Shown here: positions 43,827-54,800 of the stretch, piece by piece
Layout of the letters: each line of letters starts with the position of its first letter
Numbering within the stretch: the stretch's first letter is position 1
Origin: Terriglobia bacterium
GTDB lineage: Bacteria > Acidobacteriota > Terriglobia > Bryobacterales > Bryobacteraceae
Direction: 5' to 3'
Assembly (NCBI GenBank): GCA_025358575.1
Contig: JANYJA010000036.1
Location: 1 to 64,000 of the forward strand
Length of the DNA: 64,000 nucleotides
Program-made: the position numbers and the translations under genes
The notes under the pieces: model-generated
The model's database searches: none
What the model was told of the DNA's origin: nothing
The model's input: only the letters and a program-made list of their open reading frames with translations

Positions 43827-44966
43827 ATGATCTGTTCCGGTCTCAACGTTCATACGGGCAAAAATGTCACAGTCGAGTTCGGACAAACTATCGAAAGGGT
43901 CACTTCCCTGCCCCTGGATGACGCCGGTGAAACCTGCCTATCTGCCGGTTTCATCGATCTCCAAGTCAATGGTTTCGCCGGAGTGGATTATAACTCTCCG
44001 CAGGTATCGGTCGAGGAAATCGGGCGGTCCATCGCGGCGATCTTCTCCACGGGCGTGACGCGATTTTTTCCAACGGTCATTACTGGCGCGCCCGATGAAA
44101 TGGTTGCGTCCTTGCGAAACCTGTCCCAGGCACGCAACCGCCTGGAACACGGCGAAGCGATCGAAGGCTTCCACGTCGAAGGCCCGCACATCATGCCTGA
44201 CGATGGGCCGCGCGGCGCGCATCCCGTGCAGTGGGTGCGTAAGCCGGACATCGCCGAATACCGCCGCTGGCAGGACGCAACCGGCGGGATGATCCGTTTG
44301 GTGACTCTTTCGCCGCACTGGGAAGAAGCGCCCCATTACATCGAAACGGTCGTGCGTGACGGTGTCACAGTGAGCATTGGACACACCGGCGCGTCGGCAT
44401 CGCAGATTGCGGACGCGGTCGCGGCTGGGGCCACCATGTGTACACATATTGGAAACGGGGCGCATCAGATGTTGAAGCGGCATCCAAATTACCTCTGGGA
44501 TCAGCTTGCCGACGACAGGTTGACCGCTAGCTTCATTGCGGACGGAATTCACCTGGGCGCGGCATTCCTAAAGGTCGCTCTACGTGCCAAGGGTGTGAAC
44601 CGGTCATTACTGGTGACAGACGCGAGCGCTCCAGCGGGTGCGGTCCCAGGCCGGTACCGCTTGGGCGAACAAGATGTAGATCTCAATGAAGACGGGCGGG
44701 TGGTGCTTGCGGGTCAGGACCGGCTGGCCGGGTCCGCGCTGAAGATGCACCACGGCATTGAAGTACTAATGCTGATGGGTGAAATCAGTTTACGAGACGC
44801 TGTCTCGATGGCGACGATCACTCCTGCGCGAGTAGGAAACATCCGTGGACGTTTCAACGGTCTCTCAACTGGTGCCTGCGGGGACGTGATAAAGTTTCGC
44901 TTAAACTCGGAGCTGCAACGAATTGAAATAATTGAGGTTTACTTCTCAGGAAGGCGCGTTTTTTAA
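43827..44966 (+). CDS. nagA: N-acetylglucosamine-6-phosphate deacetylase
   Basis: The 379-residue amidohydrolase removes acetate from GlcNAc-6-phosphate during amino-sugar recycling. The metal and active-site motifs are visible: AGFIDLQVNGFAGVDYN (QxN in place of HxH, as in E. coli NagA), FHVEGPHI, SIGHTGAS, CTHIGNGAHQM and the catalytic Asp in VTDASAPAG. Its final 21 bases overlap the convergent larE gene. No nagB or transporter lies beside it. Confidence 0.95.
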   Translation: MICSGLNVHTGKNVTVEFGQTIERVTSLPLDDAGETCLSAGFIDLQVNGFAGVDYNSPQVSVEEIGRSIAAIFSTGVTRFFPTVITGAPDEMVASLRNLSQARNRLEHGEAIEGFHVEGPHIMPDDGPRGAHPVQWVRKPDIAEYRRWQDATGGMIRLVTLSPHWEEAPHYIETVVRDGVTVSIGHTGASASQIADAVAAGATMCTHIGNGAHQMLKRHPNYLWDQLADDRLTASFIADGIHLGAAFLKVALRAKGVNRSLLVTDASAPAGAVPGRYRLGEQDVDLNEDGRVVLAGQDRLAGSALKMHHGIEVLMLMGEISLRDAVSMATITPARVGNIRGRFNGLSTGACGDVIKFRLNSELQRIEIIEVYFSGRRVF

Positions 44967-45815
44967 CTTCAACACTTCGTTTAAAGATCCTTGTCGATAA
45001 CCCTGCAAGTCAAGCGCGACATATTGAAATCCGAGCGCTTTGAAAACGGCGGTGAGCTTCCCCGCCATTTCAAGATTGAAAGCCTTTTCAATCTCATCGC
45101 GCGCGATCTCGATGCGCACCAATTCGCCATGGAAGCGAGTTCGAAACTGACGGAATCCGAGTGCCTTCATCCCTTCCTCGCCAACTTCGACAGTCTTAAT
45201 ATTTTGGATCGTGACCGGCGTTCCATAAGGAATGCGGGAACTCAAGCAAGCCGACGCTGGCCGGTCCCAAGTCGGCAACCCAGCCAGCCGCGATAGCTCG
45301 CGAATCTCCGCCTTAGTCAATTCCACATCCACAAGGGGCGCTTTCACGCGGTGCAGTTTAGCGGCGCTTTGACCCGGACGATAGTCGCCGAGGTCGTCCC
45401 GGTTCACGCCATAGATAACGTTGGAAATATCGCGTGCCGCCGCAATCTCGTCCAGGCGCGAGAACAGTTCGTCCTTGCAATGGAAGCAGCGATTGGAATC
45501 GTTCTTGATGTAATCCGGATTCTCGAATTCGTGCGTCTCGATGTACTCGTGTGAAATCCCGAACTGCCGCACGAAGGATTCCGCATCGCGCTTGTGCGAG
45601 GCTGGGATCGAGGCTGAATCCGCCGTGATGGCCACCGCCTCGTGGCCGAGCGCCTGGTGGGCTGCCCACGCCAGATACGCGGAATCCGTGCCGCCGGAGT
45701 AAGCAATAAGAACGCGCTCCATGCTCCGCAGGTTTTCAAGAAGCTTAGCTTGCTTGCTTTGCAAAGAGGAAGCATCGATCCGCGAAGCACCGCCAATGTC
45801 GAGCAGCGAAGTCAT
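44946..45815 (-). CDS. larE: LarE-type ATP-dependent sulfur transferase
   Basis: LarE adds sulfur to the pyridinium precursor of the nickel-pincer cofactor. The 289-residue protein has the PP-loop SGGTDSAYLAW and the motif DRPASACLSSRIPYG. It also has a CxxC pair (NRCFHCKDELF), so with the Cys in SACL there are three cysteines. That pattern is known from LarE proteins that use a 4Fe-4S cluster rather than sacrificing a Cys. No larB or larC lies in the window. It converges on nagA with a 21-base overlap. Confidence 0.92.
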   Translation of the reverse strand: MTSLLDIGGASRIDASSLQSKQAKLLENLRSMERVLIAYSGGTDSAYLAWAAHQALGHEAVAITADSASIPASHKRDAESFVRQFGISHEYIETHEFENPDYIKNDSNRCFHCKDELFSRLDEIAAARDISNVIYGVNRDDLGDYRPGQSAAKLHRVKAPLVDVELTKAEIRELSRLAGLPTWDRPASACLSSRIPYGTPVTIQNIKTVEVGEEGMKALGFRQFRTRFHGELVRIEIARDEIEKAFNLEMAGKLTAVFKALGFQYVALDLQGYRQGSLNEVLKLKNAPS

Positions 45816-45921
45816 ACCGATATTGTAACCGCACGACGTAGGACCGGGGTCAAGGCCAACTGTTTCTCTGTGTGACCCACGTTTAGGTGGTGAGAGGACG
45901 TCTGATATCTAAGGTAGATTC

Positions 45922-46275
45922 ATGCGAGACACGTCCATTAAACTCAGGTTCAGAAATTCGGCCCGGATACTGATCGTAGTGTCTGTGTCCGCGGCAGCCG
46001 TTCTGCTGCTCTCGGATTTGCCCTGGTTCACTGCACGGGGACACATTTATCTTAGTTCTCTGCCTCTCGCGCTGGCGGGCATCGGGTATGCGCTTCTCCA
46101 GGTTGGCGTGCGACCCGCGCGGCCGGTCTTATTCAAGCGTTTACTCCTCTCCGCGACGTTTATTTGCTGGGCCGTCGATCAACTGCTGCCCGCGAGCCCC
46201 GCCGCAACCTTTGTAGGGGATATCGTAATAGCGGCCTTTGTTTTAGACCTCTACTGGATCGTCCAGGAAAAATGA
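45922..46275 (+). CDS. Small four-helix membrane protein, unknown
   Basis: The 117-residue product has four hydrophobic segments (ILIVVSVSAAAVLLLSDL, IYLSSLPLALAGIGYALLQV, LLLSATFICWAVDQLLP and FVGDIVIAAFVLDLYWIV) and a basic N-terminus. The family is not recognised. It lies alone between larE and ftsK, which are both on the other strand. Confidence 0.65.
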   Translation: MRDTSIKLRFRNSARILIVVSVSAAAVLLLSDLPWFTARGHIYLSSLPLALAGIGYALLQVGVRPARPVLFKRLLLSATFICWAVDQLLPASPAATFVGDIVIAAFVLDLYWIVQEK

Positions 46276-46309
46276 CGGAACGGCCGACTGCGCTCTACAT
46301 ACGTCTTCT

Positions 46310-48688
46310 CTAAAAAGGTGCCTCATCCGTTCCCACCGACGTCGTCTCCCGCAACCAATCGGGCCGCTTCAAAACTTCACGCGGTTTGCTCCCATCCGGA
46401 GGCCCGATAATCCCGTCACGATGCATCATGTCGAGAATGCGCGCCGCGCGTCCGTACCCCAAACGCAACCGGCGTTGCAGAGTCGACGTCGAAGCCTTGC
46501 CCATCTCGAGCACCACGCGCAGAGCCTCCTCGTACATTGGATCCTGCTCGCCCATAGGCTCTGTCTCATCGGGTTGCTCCGCATCTGTTGGCGGCGCGAT
46601 CAGGAACGATTGATCGTATTCGGGCGCGGCTTGCTCCTTCCAGAAATCCACCACCTTGATAATCTCGCTCTCCGTCACAAAAGCGCCGTGCACGCGAGTT
46701 AACCGCGACGATCCCGGGGGAAGAAAAAGCATATCGCCCTTGCCGAGAAGATGCTCAGAGCCCATCACGTCGAGAATGGTCCGCGAATCCACGCGCGTTG
46801 CCACGCGGAAACTGATGCGCGCCGGAAAGTTCGCCTTGATCAATCCCGTGATCACATCCACGCTGGGCCGCTGGGTCGCCAGCACCAGGTGCATGCCCAC
46901 CGCGCGCGCCATTTGGGCCAGACGCGTCACCGATTCTTCCACATTCTTCCCTTCAAGCATCATCAAATCCGCCAGCTCGTCGATCAGAATTAAGATGAAT
47001 GGGAGCGGCTTTAGCTCTTCCACGGCAGGCTCGTCATCGAATAAATTGCGCGGTTCTTGCTGCAGCTTCTGGACCTTTTTATTAAACTGCTCAATGTTGC
47101 GCGCGCCATGTTCGGCCAGCAAACGAAGACGCCGCTCCATCTCAAGCACCGCATTCCTAAGCGCGTTCGTTGCTTTTCGCGGGTCCGTGATTACGGGCGT
47201 CAGTAGATGCGGAATTCCTTCGTAGTAGCCCAGTTCCACCCGCTTCGGGTCTACCATGATCATCCGCACTTCATCGGGAGTCGACTTATACAAGATCGAC
47301 ATGATGAGCGTGTTGATCATCACCGACTTGCCCGACCCCGTCGATCCCGCGATAAGCAGATGCGGCATCAGATCGAGCGCGCTCACTTTGATGCGCCCGT
47401 TGATATCTTTGCCCATCGAGATGGTGAGGCGGGAATGAGACGACTGAAATTCCTCCGATTCCAGCACCTGCCGCAAGCTGATCACTTCGCGGCGATTGTT
47501 GGGAACTTCGATGCCGACCGTCGGCTTGCCTGGTATACGTTCAATCAGTATCGATTCCGCTTGCAGGCCAAGGCACAAGTCTTCGGTCAGCGTCGTGATG
47601 CGACTGTACTTGATTCCAGCCTCGGGCTTGAACTCGAACGTCGTCACCACCGGCCCTGGGTTGATTTGCACCACCGACCCGAGAACGTTGAACTCTTCAA
47701 ACTTCGATTTCACTAGTGCGGCAGTGTTCTTTAGTTCCTGTTCGTCATAAGCCGATCGCTCCTGCGGCTCATTGAGCAGCGTCGTCGAAGGCAGCCGGTA
47801 GTTGGTGTGAACTTTGACTGGCGCGGCCTCGGTGCGAAATGGAATCGGATCTTCGGTTTGGGGCGGCGTAGTGATATCGTCCAAATTACGAATCGGAATT
47901 TCTTCCACGATGTCCGGCACGCTCACAGGTGCGGGGTCGACAGCTTCTTCGACAAATTCAACCGAAGCTGCCGATTTCTTGCGCCGAATGGTGCGTGTCT
48001 GGGCCAACGATCCCTGCGTTTCCGCCTCCCTCAGTTGAGTCTGTTGCGCGCGCTTCGCCGCATTTTCGGCGCGCTTGAGCTCGGCCAGAGCCCGGCGATC
48101 GTCGCGCCAGTCGAGCCACCTTCCACGTAAGCGCCGTAGCATACCGACAGGCTTTTCGAACCAGCTCATCAAAATGGAAATCGTGAAAGTAGAAACCAAG
48201 TAGACCGAAATGATTAGCGCGGTTGCGGTGACAATCGCCGTTCCCGCTAAGTGTAGGGAGGATTGAAGCACTCCGGCGATCAACCCGCCGAGGGCCCCGC
48301 CAATCGGGATCATGTTACCGAACAGCCGCCAACCAGGCCCGAGCGATGCCGCCGTGCAAGCGCTCAGAAGAAACAAAAACGATCCGGCAAATCTGATAGC
48401 GGGTGCTTCGATGGCTTCAGAACGCATCCATCGCCATCCCAACAAGAACGCAGCGAGAGGAAGCAGGAACGCGGCAGCGCCGAATGTTTGCAGGAACAGA
48501 TCGGCAATATGCGATCCGATTGGCCCCGTTAGGTTGGCCGGACGCACCAGTCCGCCAGCGGTATCGAACGAAGGATCCTGAGCATGAAACGAGGCGATGC
48601 TCAGCAGCAGCAGCAGCCCAGTGGCAAGCAACAAAAATCCAATCACCTCATTGAGGCGTCTGGAAGAGGTCGGCGATAAAAGCTTCAT
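46310..48688 (-). CDS. ftsK: DNA translocase FtsK
   Basis: The 792-residue protein has four to five N-terminal membrane helices (about 15-180), a moderately long linker and the motor domain with Walker A GSTGSGKSVMIN and Walker B FILILIDELADLMM. It ends in the gamma winged-helix domain (ALRVVLEMGKASTSTLQRRL) that reads KOPS-type sites. It pumps chromosome DNA at the septum and activates XerCD. Length is typical of SpoIIIE/FtsK short forms. Confidence 0.97.
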   Translation of the reverse strand: MKLLSPTSSRRLNEVIGFLLLATGLLLLLSIASFHAQDPSFDTAGGLVRPANLTGPIGSHIADLFLQTFGAAAFLLPLAAFLLGWRWMRSEAIEAPAIRFAGSFLFLLSACTAASLGPGWRLFGNMIPIGGALGGLIAGVLQSSLHLAGTAIVTATALIISVYLVSTFTISILMSWFEKPVGMLRRLRGRWLDWRDDRRALAELKRAENAAKRAQQTQLREAETQGSLAQTRTIRRKKSAASVEFVEEAVDPAPVSVPDIVEEIPIRNLDDITTPPQTEDPIPFRTEAAPVKVHTNYRLPSTTLLNEPQERSAYDEQELKNTAALVKSKFEEFNVLGSVVQINPGPVVTTFEFKPEAGIKYSRITTLTEDLCLGLQAESILIERIPGKPTVGIEVPNNRREVISLRQVLESEEFQSSHSRLTISMGKDINGRIKVSALDLMPHLLIAGSTGSGKSVMINTLIMSILYKSTPDEVRMIMVDPKRVELGYYEGIPHLLTPVITDPRKATNALRNAVLEMERRLRLLAEHGARNIEQFNKKVQKLQQEPRNLFDDEPAVEELKPLPFILILIDELADLMMLEGKNVEESVTRLAQMARAVGMHLVLATQRPSVDVITGLIKANFPARISFRVATRVDSRTILDVMGSEHLLGKGDMLFLPPGSSRLTRVHGAFVTESEIIKVVDFWKEQAAPEYDQSFLIAPPTDAEQPDETEPMGEQDPMYEEALRVVLEMGKASTSTLQRRLRLGYGRAARILDMMHRDGIIGPPDGSKPREVLKRPDWLRETTSVGTDEAPF

Positions 48689-48751
48689 CCCGGTGGCGAA
48701 CGGAAGAAAGCCAGAGCAGCAACCATTATGCCATTGTTCGAGCGCCAGCGG

Positions 48752-49582
48752 TCACCCCGTCGGCGGACGGAAGAAAGCCAGCGCAAGCACAATGATGCCA
48801 AAGATGATTCGGTACACGATGAACGGGTAAAGCGAGCGATGCCGCAAAAAACGCATGAAAAAAGCAATCACGCCCGCCCCTACAACCGCGCTGATCAAGA
48901 TCCCCAACAGAAACGGCATTTTCATGTCAGGCGGAATTCCGCCATTCTTGTGCAGATGATGATACGCGCTCCCCGCTGCGCCCGCGATCGCCGGAGTGGA
49001 CAACAGAAAGGAAAATCGCGCCGCCGCCACCCGATCCAGATTTCGAAATAAGGCCGTCGATATAGTAATCCCACTTCGCGAAGTTCCCGGAACAATCGCC
49101 AGCGCCTGCGAGAGCCCGATAATGCCGGCATCCAGCGCGTTCACAGCCCCCACATCGCGATCCTTGCGGCTCACGCGCTCGGCGGCCCACATGACCAAGC
49201 CGATCGCAATCAGCATCGTCCCCACAATCAGCGGATTGCGCCACGTTGTCTCCGCCTGTTCCTTGAAGATGTAACCCGCAATGCCCACGGGAATCGAACC
49301 CAGCGCCAGCAGCCACAGCAGTTTCGGATTGCGCGCCAGCTCGGCGTCCTCGCCCTTCAAATGAATTCCGAATGCCTGCGCCACAATCTGAACCCAATCG
49401 CGAAAGAAATATCCGAGTACCGCCAGCAGCGTTCCGAAGTGCAGTGCAATATCAAAAGTGAGCCCTGGGTCTTTCCACCCCAGCAGCCATGGTGCCAGCG
49501 CGAGATGCGCCGAACTGCTAACCGGAAGAAACTCAGTAATGCCCTGGACAATGGCGAGAATGATTACTTGATAGATCGGCAT
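48752..49582 (-). CDS. uppP: Undecaprenyl-diphosphatase UppP (BacA)
   Basis: The 276-residue membrane protein has the two family motifs QGITEFLPVSSSAHL near the N-terminus and AIVPGTSRSGITIS in the middle. It recycles the lipid carrier undecaprenyl diphosphate for cell-wall synthesis, and overexpression gives bacitracin resistance in other bacteria. About eight helices are predicted. It lies upstream of ftsK on the same strand (63-base gap) and is divergent from pyk. Confidence 0.96.
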   Translation of the reverse strand: MPIYQVIILAIVQGITEFLPVSSSAHLALAPWLLGWKDPGLTFDIALHFGTLLAVLGYFFRDWVQIVAQAFGIHLKGEDAELARNPKLLWLLALGSIPVGIAGYIFKEQAETTWRNPLIVGTMLIAIGLVMWAAERVSRKDRDVGAVNALDAGIIGLSQALAIVPGTSRSGITISTALFRNLDRVAAARFSFLLSTPAIAGAAGSAYHHLHKNGGIPPDMKMPFLLGILISAVVGAGVIAFFMRFLRHRSLYPFIVYRIIFGIIVLALAFFRPPTG

Positions 49583-49648
49583 GAGTGCGGAATTCGTAAT
49601 CTTAGCGCGAACTCGTCGGATTTCCCAACTAATGCCAAAATAAACACA

Positions 49649-51079
49649 ATGCCCAACAGCAAGATCGTGGCGACCCTCGGTCCCGCGAGTAACACGCCCG
49701 TCCTGCTGCGCAAATTGAGTGAAGTTGGCGTGGATGTCTTCCGCTTGAACGCTTCACACGGATCGCGGAACGACCACCAATCCGCGATCGAAGCAGTTCG
49801 GTCAGCGTCGCGCGAATCGGGCCGGCCCATCGGCATTCTGCTCGATTTGCAGGGCCCGAAGATTCGCCTCGGCAGGTTTACGGACGGTAAGTGTACGCTG
49901 CAAACCGGCGCCCGCTTCACCATTACCACCGCGCCCATTCTCGGAAACCGCGACCGCGCATCCACCGGATACGCCGGTTTCACGCGCGATGTCAAAGCTG
50001 GCGATCGCGTACTGCTCGTCGATGGAACGGTGGAGTTGCGCGCTCTCGCGGTCGATGGCGACGCCGTCCATTTCGAAGTGACCACCGGCGGCCCCATCGG
50101 AGACAACAAAGGAATCAATCTTCCCGGTATCGTCGTGAGCGCCCCATCGCTGACGCCGAAAGATTTAGACGATCTTCGCTTTGGTCTAGAAGTCGGCGTA
50201 GATATGATCGCGCTTTCGTTTGTGCGTAGCGCCAAGGATGTCGAGGAATTGCGAACGCATATCGGCGAACGATGCCTCCCGGTTCCGATCATCGCGAAAA
50301 TCGAAAAGCCGCAGGCCTGGGACAACATCGACAGCATCCTTGACGCGGCCGACGGCGTCATGGTCGCGCGCGGTGATCTCGGCGTCGAGATGGCTCTGGA
50401 GCGTGTCCCGCCCATCCAAAAGTCGATTATCCGGCGCGCTCGCCGCAAGTCTAAATTCGTAATCACCGCGACGCAGATGCTCGAATCGATGATTGAGCAT
50501 GCGACTCCCACCCGCGCCGAAGTGAGCGACGTGGCGAACGCGATTTACGATGGCACCGACGCGGTGATGCTCTCCGCGGAAACCGCCACCGGCGCGTACC
50601 CCCTGGCGGCTGTCTCTTACATGGTGAAGATTGCCGCGGAAGCCGAACGCTCCATCCGTGCCCGCGGCTTTCAGGAGTCCAAACAACTGCCCACGGCAAC
50701 GCCCGAGATCCTCGCCGATTCCGCATACCGCGCCGCGCGCGCCGCCAATGCCGCCGCCATAGTTGTGTTCACAAACACTGGGAACAGCGCGCGTTTAATC
50801 GCTCGCTACCGGTCGCCCGTTCCAATTCTAGCCGTCACTCCTAACGAATCCGTGTCTCGAAATCTGACTGTCTGTTACGGTGTAAATCCCGTTCTGGCTC
50901 CTGAGGTCGATTCCACCGACGAGATGCTCGCGCAGATGGATCGAATCCTGCTCGAACGCCATCTTCTCAAGCGCGGCGATATGGTAGTGTTCATTGCCGG
51001 GCAACCTGTCGGCCGCAAAGGTTCGACAAATATGATGAAGCTTCATCGCCTTGGCGAGATTAACGAGTTCGACGCATGA
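49649..51079 (+). CDS. pyk: Pyruvate kinase
   Basis: The ATG at 49649 gives 476 residues beginning MPNSKIVATLGPASNT, the usual pyruvate kinase start. Active-site motifs include KIEKPQAWDNIDSI, DGVMVARGDLGVE, TATQMLESM and DGTDAVMLSAETATGAYP. It converts phosphoenolpyruvate and ADP to pyruvate and ATP. Longer upstream frames lack family sequence. The stop overlaps the marC start by four bases. Confidence 0.97.
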   Translation: MPNSKIVATLGPASNTPVLLRKLSEVGVDVFRLNASHGSRNDHQSAIEAVRSASRESGRPIGILLDLQGPKIRLGRFTDGKCTLQTGARFTITTAPILGNRDRASTGYAGFTRDVKAGDRVLLVDGTVELRALAVDGDAVHFEVTTGGPIGDNKGINLPGIVVSAPSLTPKDLDDLRFGLEVGVDMIALSFVRSAKDVEELRTHIGERCLPVPIIAKIEKPQAWDNIDSILDAADGVMVARGDLGVEMALERVPPIQKSIIRRARRKSKFVITATQMLESMIEHATPTRAEVSDVANAIYDGTDAVMLSAETATGAYPLAAVSYMVKIAAEAERSIRARGFQESKQLPTATPEILADSAYRAARAANAAAIVVFTNTGNSARLIARYRSPVPILAVTPNESVSRNLTVCYGVNPVLAPEVDSTDEMLAQMDRILLERHLLKRGDMVVFIAGQPVGRKGSTNMMKLHRLGEINEFDA

Positions 51080-51735
51080 ATTTTGAAATCGCCTCCATCA
51101 TCCCGTTTTCGCTGGTCGCCTTCAGCTCAATTTTCTTTCTAGTCGATCCGTTCGCTGCCATCCCAGCGTTTCTCGTCATGACCGCACACGCTGACACGCG
51201 CCGCCGCCGCCGCATGGCGCTCCGGGCCGCAGTCACTTGTTTTGTCGTGCTCACTGCCTTCGCGCTCGCTGGCAGTCTCATCTTCAAATTCTTCGGCATC
51301 ACACTCCCCGCCTTCAAAATCGCGGGCGGCCTCATCCTTCTATTAATTGGCCTCGATATGCTGCAAGCCAAACACTCCACCACCAAGGAGACGCCGGGCG
51401 AAATGCAAGAGGGAGCCAACAAAGATGATGTGGGTATCATTCCACTGGGAATTCCGATGCTCGCCGGTCCGGGCGCCATCTCAAGCGTGATGGTGCTCAT
51501 GGGTCAGTCGCCGCGATGGGAGCAAGCCGTCCCCGTGTTCATCGCGATCGGCGTGACGGCCCTCGCCGCATTTTTAATTCTGGCTGCGGCCGACCGCGTT
51601 GGCCGATACCTTGGCCAAACCGGAATCCACATTCTAATGCGGCTCATGGGCCTCCTCCTCGTGGCGATTGCCGTGCAATTCGTGCTGAACGGGCTCACAG
51701 ATGTCGGTGTCATCGCCAGCCACGCACAACGCTAA
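51076..51735 (+). CDS. MarC family integral membrane protein
   Basis: The 219-residue protein has six hydrophobic segments and family motifs LVDPFAAIPAFLVMT, GGLILLLIGLDMLQA and GIPMLAGPGAISSVMVLM. MarC (UPF0056) proteins have no proven transport substrate. The ATG overlaps the pyk stop (ATGA), so the two are translated from one message. Confidence 0.92.
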   Translation: MNFEIASIIPFSLVAFSSIFFLVDPFAAIPAFLVMTAHADTRRRRRMALRAAVTCFVVLTAFALAGSLIFKFFGITLPAFKIAGGLILLLIGLDMLQAKHSTTKETPGEMQEGANKDDVGIIPLGIPMLAGPGAISSVMVLMGQSPRWEQAVPVFIAIGVTALAAFLILAAADRVGRYLGQTGIHILMRLMGLLLVAIAVQFVLNGLTDVGVIASHAQR

Positions 51736-51803
51736 CTGAGTTTTGTTATAAAGATAGGCACCTATACGGATAGGGCCCCAACGGAGCCCCTCAGGAGAAC
51801 ATC

Positions 51804-54800
51804 GTGAAGTTATTCCACATCTCTCTGTACGCTGCAATTTCTCTTTTTTCATCGGCGGTCATCCCGGCTAAACAGCCATCCAACGATTCCAAGAGGGCCG
51901 CGATCCGCGAATCCTATGGTCGGCTCCCTCTTTACTTCGAAGCCAATGAAGGTCAGAAAGACGCCAAGGTGAAGTTTTCGGCTCGTACGGGCGGCAGCAT
52001 GCTGTTCTTGACTTCGCGCGAGGCCACCTGGCGATATCGAGCTAATCAAACCTCTGGCGGCGCGCTGCGGATGAAGCTGGTGGGGTCGAATCCGGCGGCG
52101 CGGGTTCAAGGCCTCGACCGGTTAGAAGGCCATACCAATTATTTCATCGGCAATGATTCCGCGAAATGGCGCACCAACGTTCCCCAGTATGGAAAGGTGC
52201 AGTACCAGAATATCTATCCTGGAGTAGATCTGATTTATCATGGCACCCAGCGGCAATTGGAGTACGATTTCGTAGTTTCGCCAGGAGCCGATCCCAAGCG
52301 GATCACGCTTCAGTTTGATGGTGCCGAGCGTCTCGAGCTCGATGGCAACGGAGAGTTAGTGCTGCACACCGCGGCCGGCGAGTTCCGCCAAAAAAAAACC
52401 CGTGATCTATCAGCAGATAGATAGCGTGAGGCACAGCGTCCCTGGCGGTTACGTCCTGGATGCCCGGAAGCTTGTGAAATTCCAGGTTGCCTCTTACAAT
52501 CCGAACTATCCGCTGATTATCGATCCGCTGGTTTACTCGACCTACGTGAGCGGAAGCCTGGGTGAGGACGGCGAAGGAATTACCGTGGATTCCGCCGGAA
52601 ACGCTTACGTTACAGGTGCAGTGGCGTCGGGCGACTTCCCTACCACCCCCGGAGCCTTCCAGCGAGTCTTGGGGAACGCCGTGGGGGGGACCGATCCCGA
52701 AGAGGATTGTTTCGTCCTCAAGTTAAATCCTTCGGGAACGGCGCTCGTCTACTCGACTTACTTGGGCGGCGACGGGAATGATCAAGGCAATGCGGTAGTG
52801 GTCGATGCGGCCGGAAACGCGTACATCGCCGGCAAATCGGAATCGAAGAACTTTCCGACGACTCCCGGTGCCTATCAATCGGCTCCCGGGCTTACCAGCG
52901 CCGGAGTCGCTATTCTGAATGGTTTTGTCGCAAAACTTAATCCAAGCGGAACCGCGTTAATTTATTCCACTTACTTGCACAAGGCAATTGGTTCCACAAT
53001 ATATGCGACTCAAATGATTGGGCTGGGTGTACTGGGCGGGAACGCCTACGTTGCGGGGAATGCCGAACAAACGCCGGGCATCGACGTCAGTGACGGCTTT
53101 GCCGCCGAAGTGAATGCCACGGGCACGGCATTGATTTATTCTTATACATTGGGCGGCAGCAAGGACGACGAAGTCGAGAACCTGTTCCTCGATGCCGGAG
53201 GCAACGCCTACATTGCCGGCGAAACGTCATCAACCGACTTCCCTGTTACGACGGGAGCCTACCAGACAGCTCTCGGCGGAGGAATGGATGGTTTCATCAC
53301 CAAGCTGAATCCCGCCGGAACTGCCGCCATTTTTTCAACGTTTGTGGGAGGGTCCGGCGACGATACCGTCGAAGATGTAGCCACCGATGCGGCCGGAAGT
53401 ATCTACGCCACCGGCCAGACTACGGGCGGATTTCCAACCACTGCGGGAGCATACAGGACGACGACGTTCGGAGGCGTGGACATCTATGTCATCAAGTTAG
53501 ATTCGGCCGGCGCAAAGGTGGTCTACTCCACCTACATCGGCGGCACGAATACCGACCATCCGGATGCGCTCGCGATCGATTCTTCGGGAAATGTGATTTT
53601 GACGGGCGACACAGCCTCAACCGATTTTCCAGTTACTCCGGATGCGTTTCAGAAAACGTTTGGGGGCGGCGCCACGGGTGAGGGTGACGCCTTCATTCTC
53701 AAGCTGAACTCCACCGGAACCGCGCTAATGTATTCGAGCTATCTGGGAGGAAGCGGCGACGATTATGCCGATGCGATTGCGCTAGACTCCGCCGGCAACG
53801 CGTACATCACTGGCGCCACAGCTTCGAGCAACTTCCCCGTTACGGCTGGATCTTTTCATACGACCTGCGGAACTGATTCGAAATGCAACGGTACCTTCAA
53901 CGACGCCTTCGTCACTAAAGTAGACGTGACCGCGGGAGTCGCAGCAGCGATTTCTGCAGTTTCTGGAGGCAATCAAACTGGGACACCCGGGACGCACCTT
54001 CCAAACCCGCTAATTGTAAAGGTTCTCGATGGACGCGGTGCCCCTGTTATCGGCGCCCCGGTTACCGTCACCGCCGCCAACGCAAATGTGAGTCCCGTGT
54101 CTGGGCTTACGGATTTTACGGGAATTTTTTCAACGCTGGTGACACTCGGGGGAGCATTGGGACCCGCCAGCGTAAAGGTGTCGACGGGCGGAGCGTCTGC
54201 AACCTTCCCGTTCGGAAGTCAGCTAGTTAACATCACCGCCGTGGTGAACGGTGCTAGCTTTACAACCACCATCCAGGATGGTTCTTGGACCAGCATTCTT
54301 GGCTCGAATCTGTCTTCTACCACGCGGATCTTCAACACGCAGACTGAAATTATCAATGGCGTGCTGCCGCTTTCCTTGGACGGTGTCAGCGTCACCATTG
54401 ATGGCAAGTCCGCGCCGATGTACTTTATCAGCCCCACGCAACTCAACGTGCTCACGCCCATTACGGGCAAGATCGGACCAGTAACGGTTGTAGTCAAGAA
54501 TTCCGTGCGAACGGCGATGGCGACCGCCGCCGCGGCGAAGTACTCGCCCGGCCTTTTCTTGTTCGATCCGATGGGACATAAATATCCAGCGGCCCTGATT
54601 GCGCGCACGGACGGTGGAGTGGATTATCTTGGTCCTTCCGGTCTCTTCGGTGCGGCACTGGCCACGCGGCCCGCTAAGCCGGGCGAAATCGTTGAGCTGT
54701 ATGGAACTGGTCTCGGACCTACGAATCCCCCGGTGCCGGTTGGCAGTGTGTTCGGCGGCGCGGCCTCGGTCGATCCGGCTGGCGCGGTTACAACGACCAT

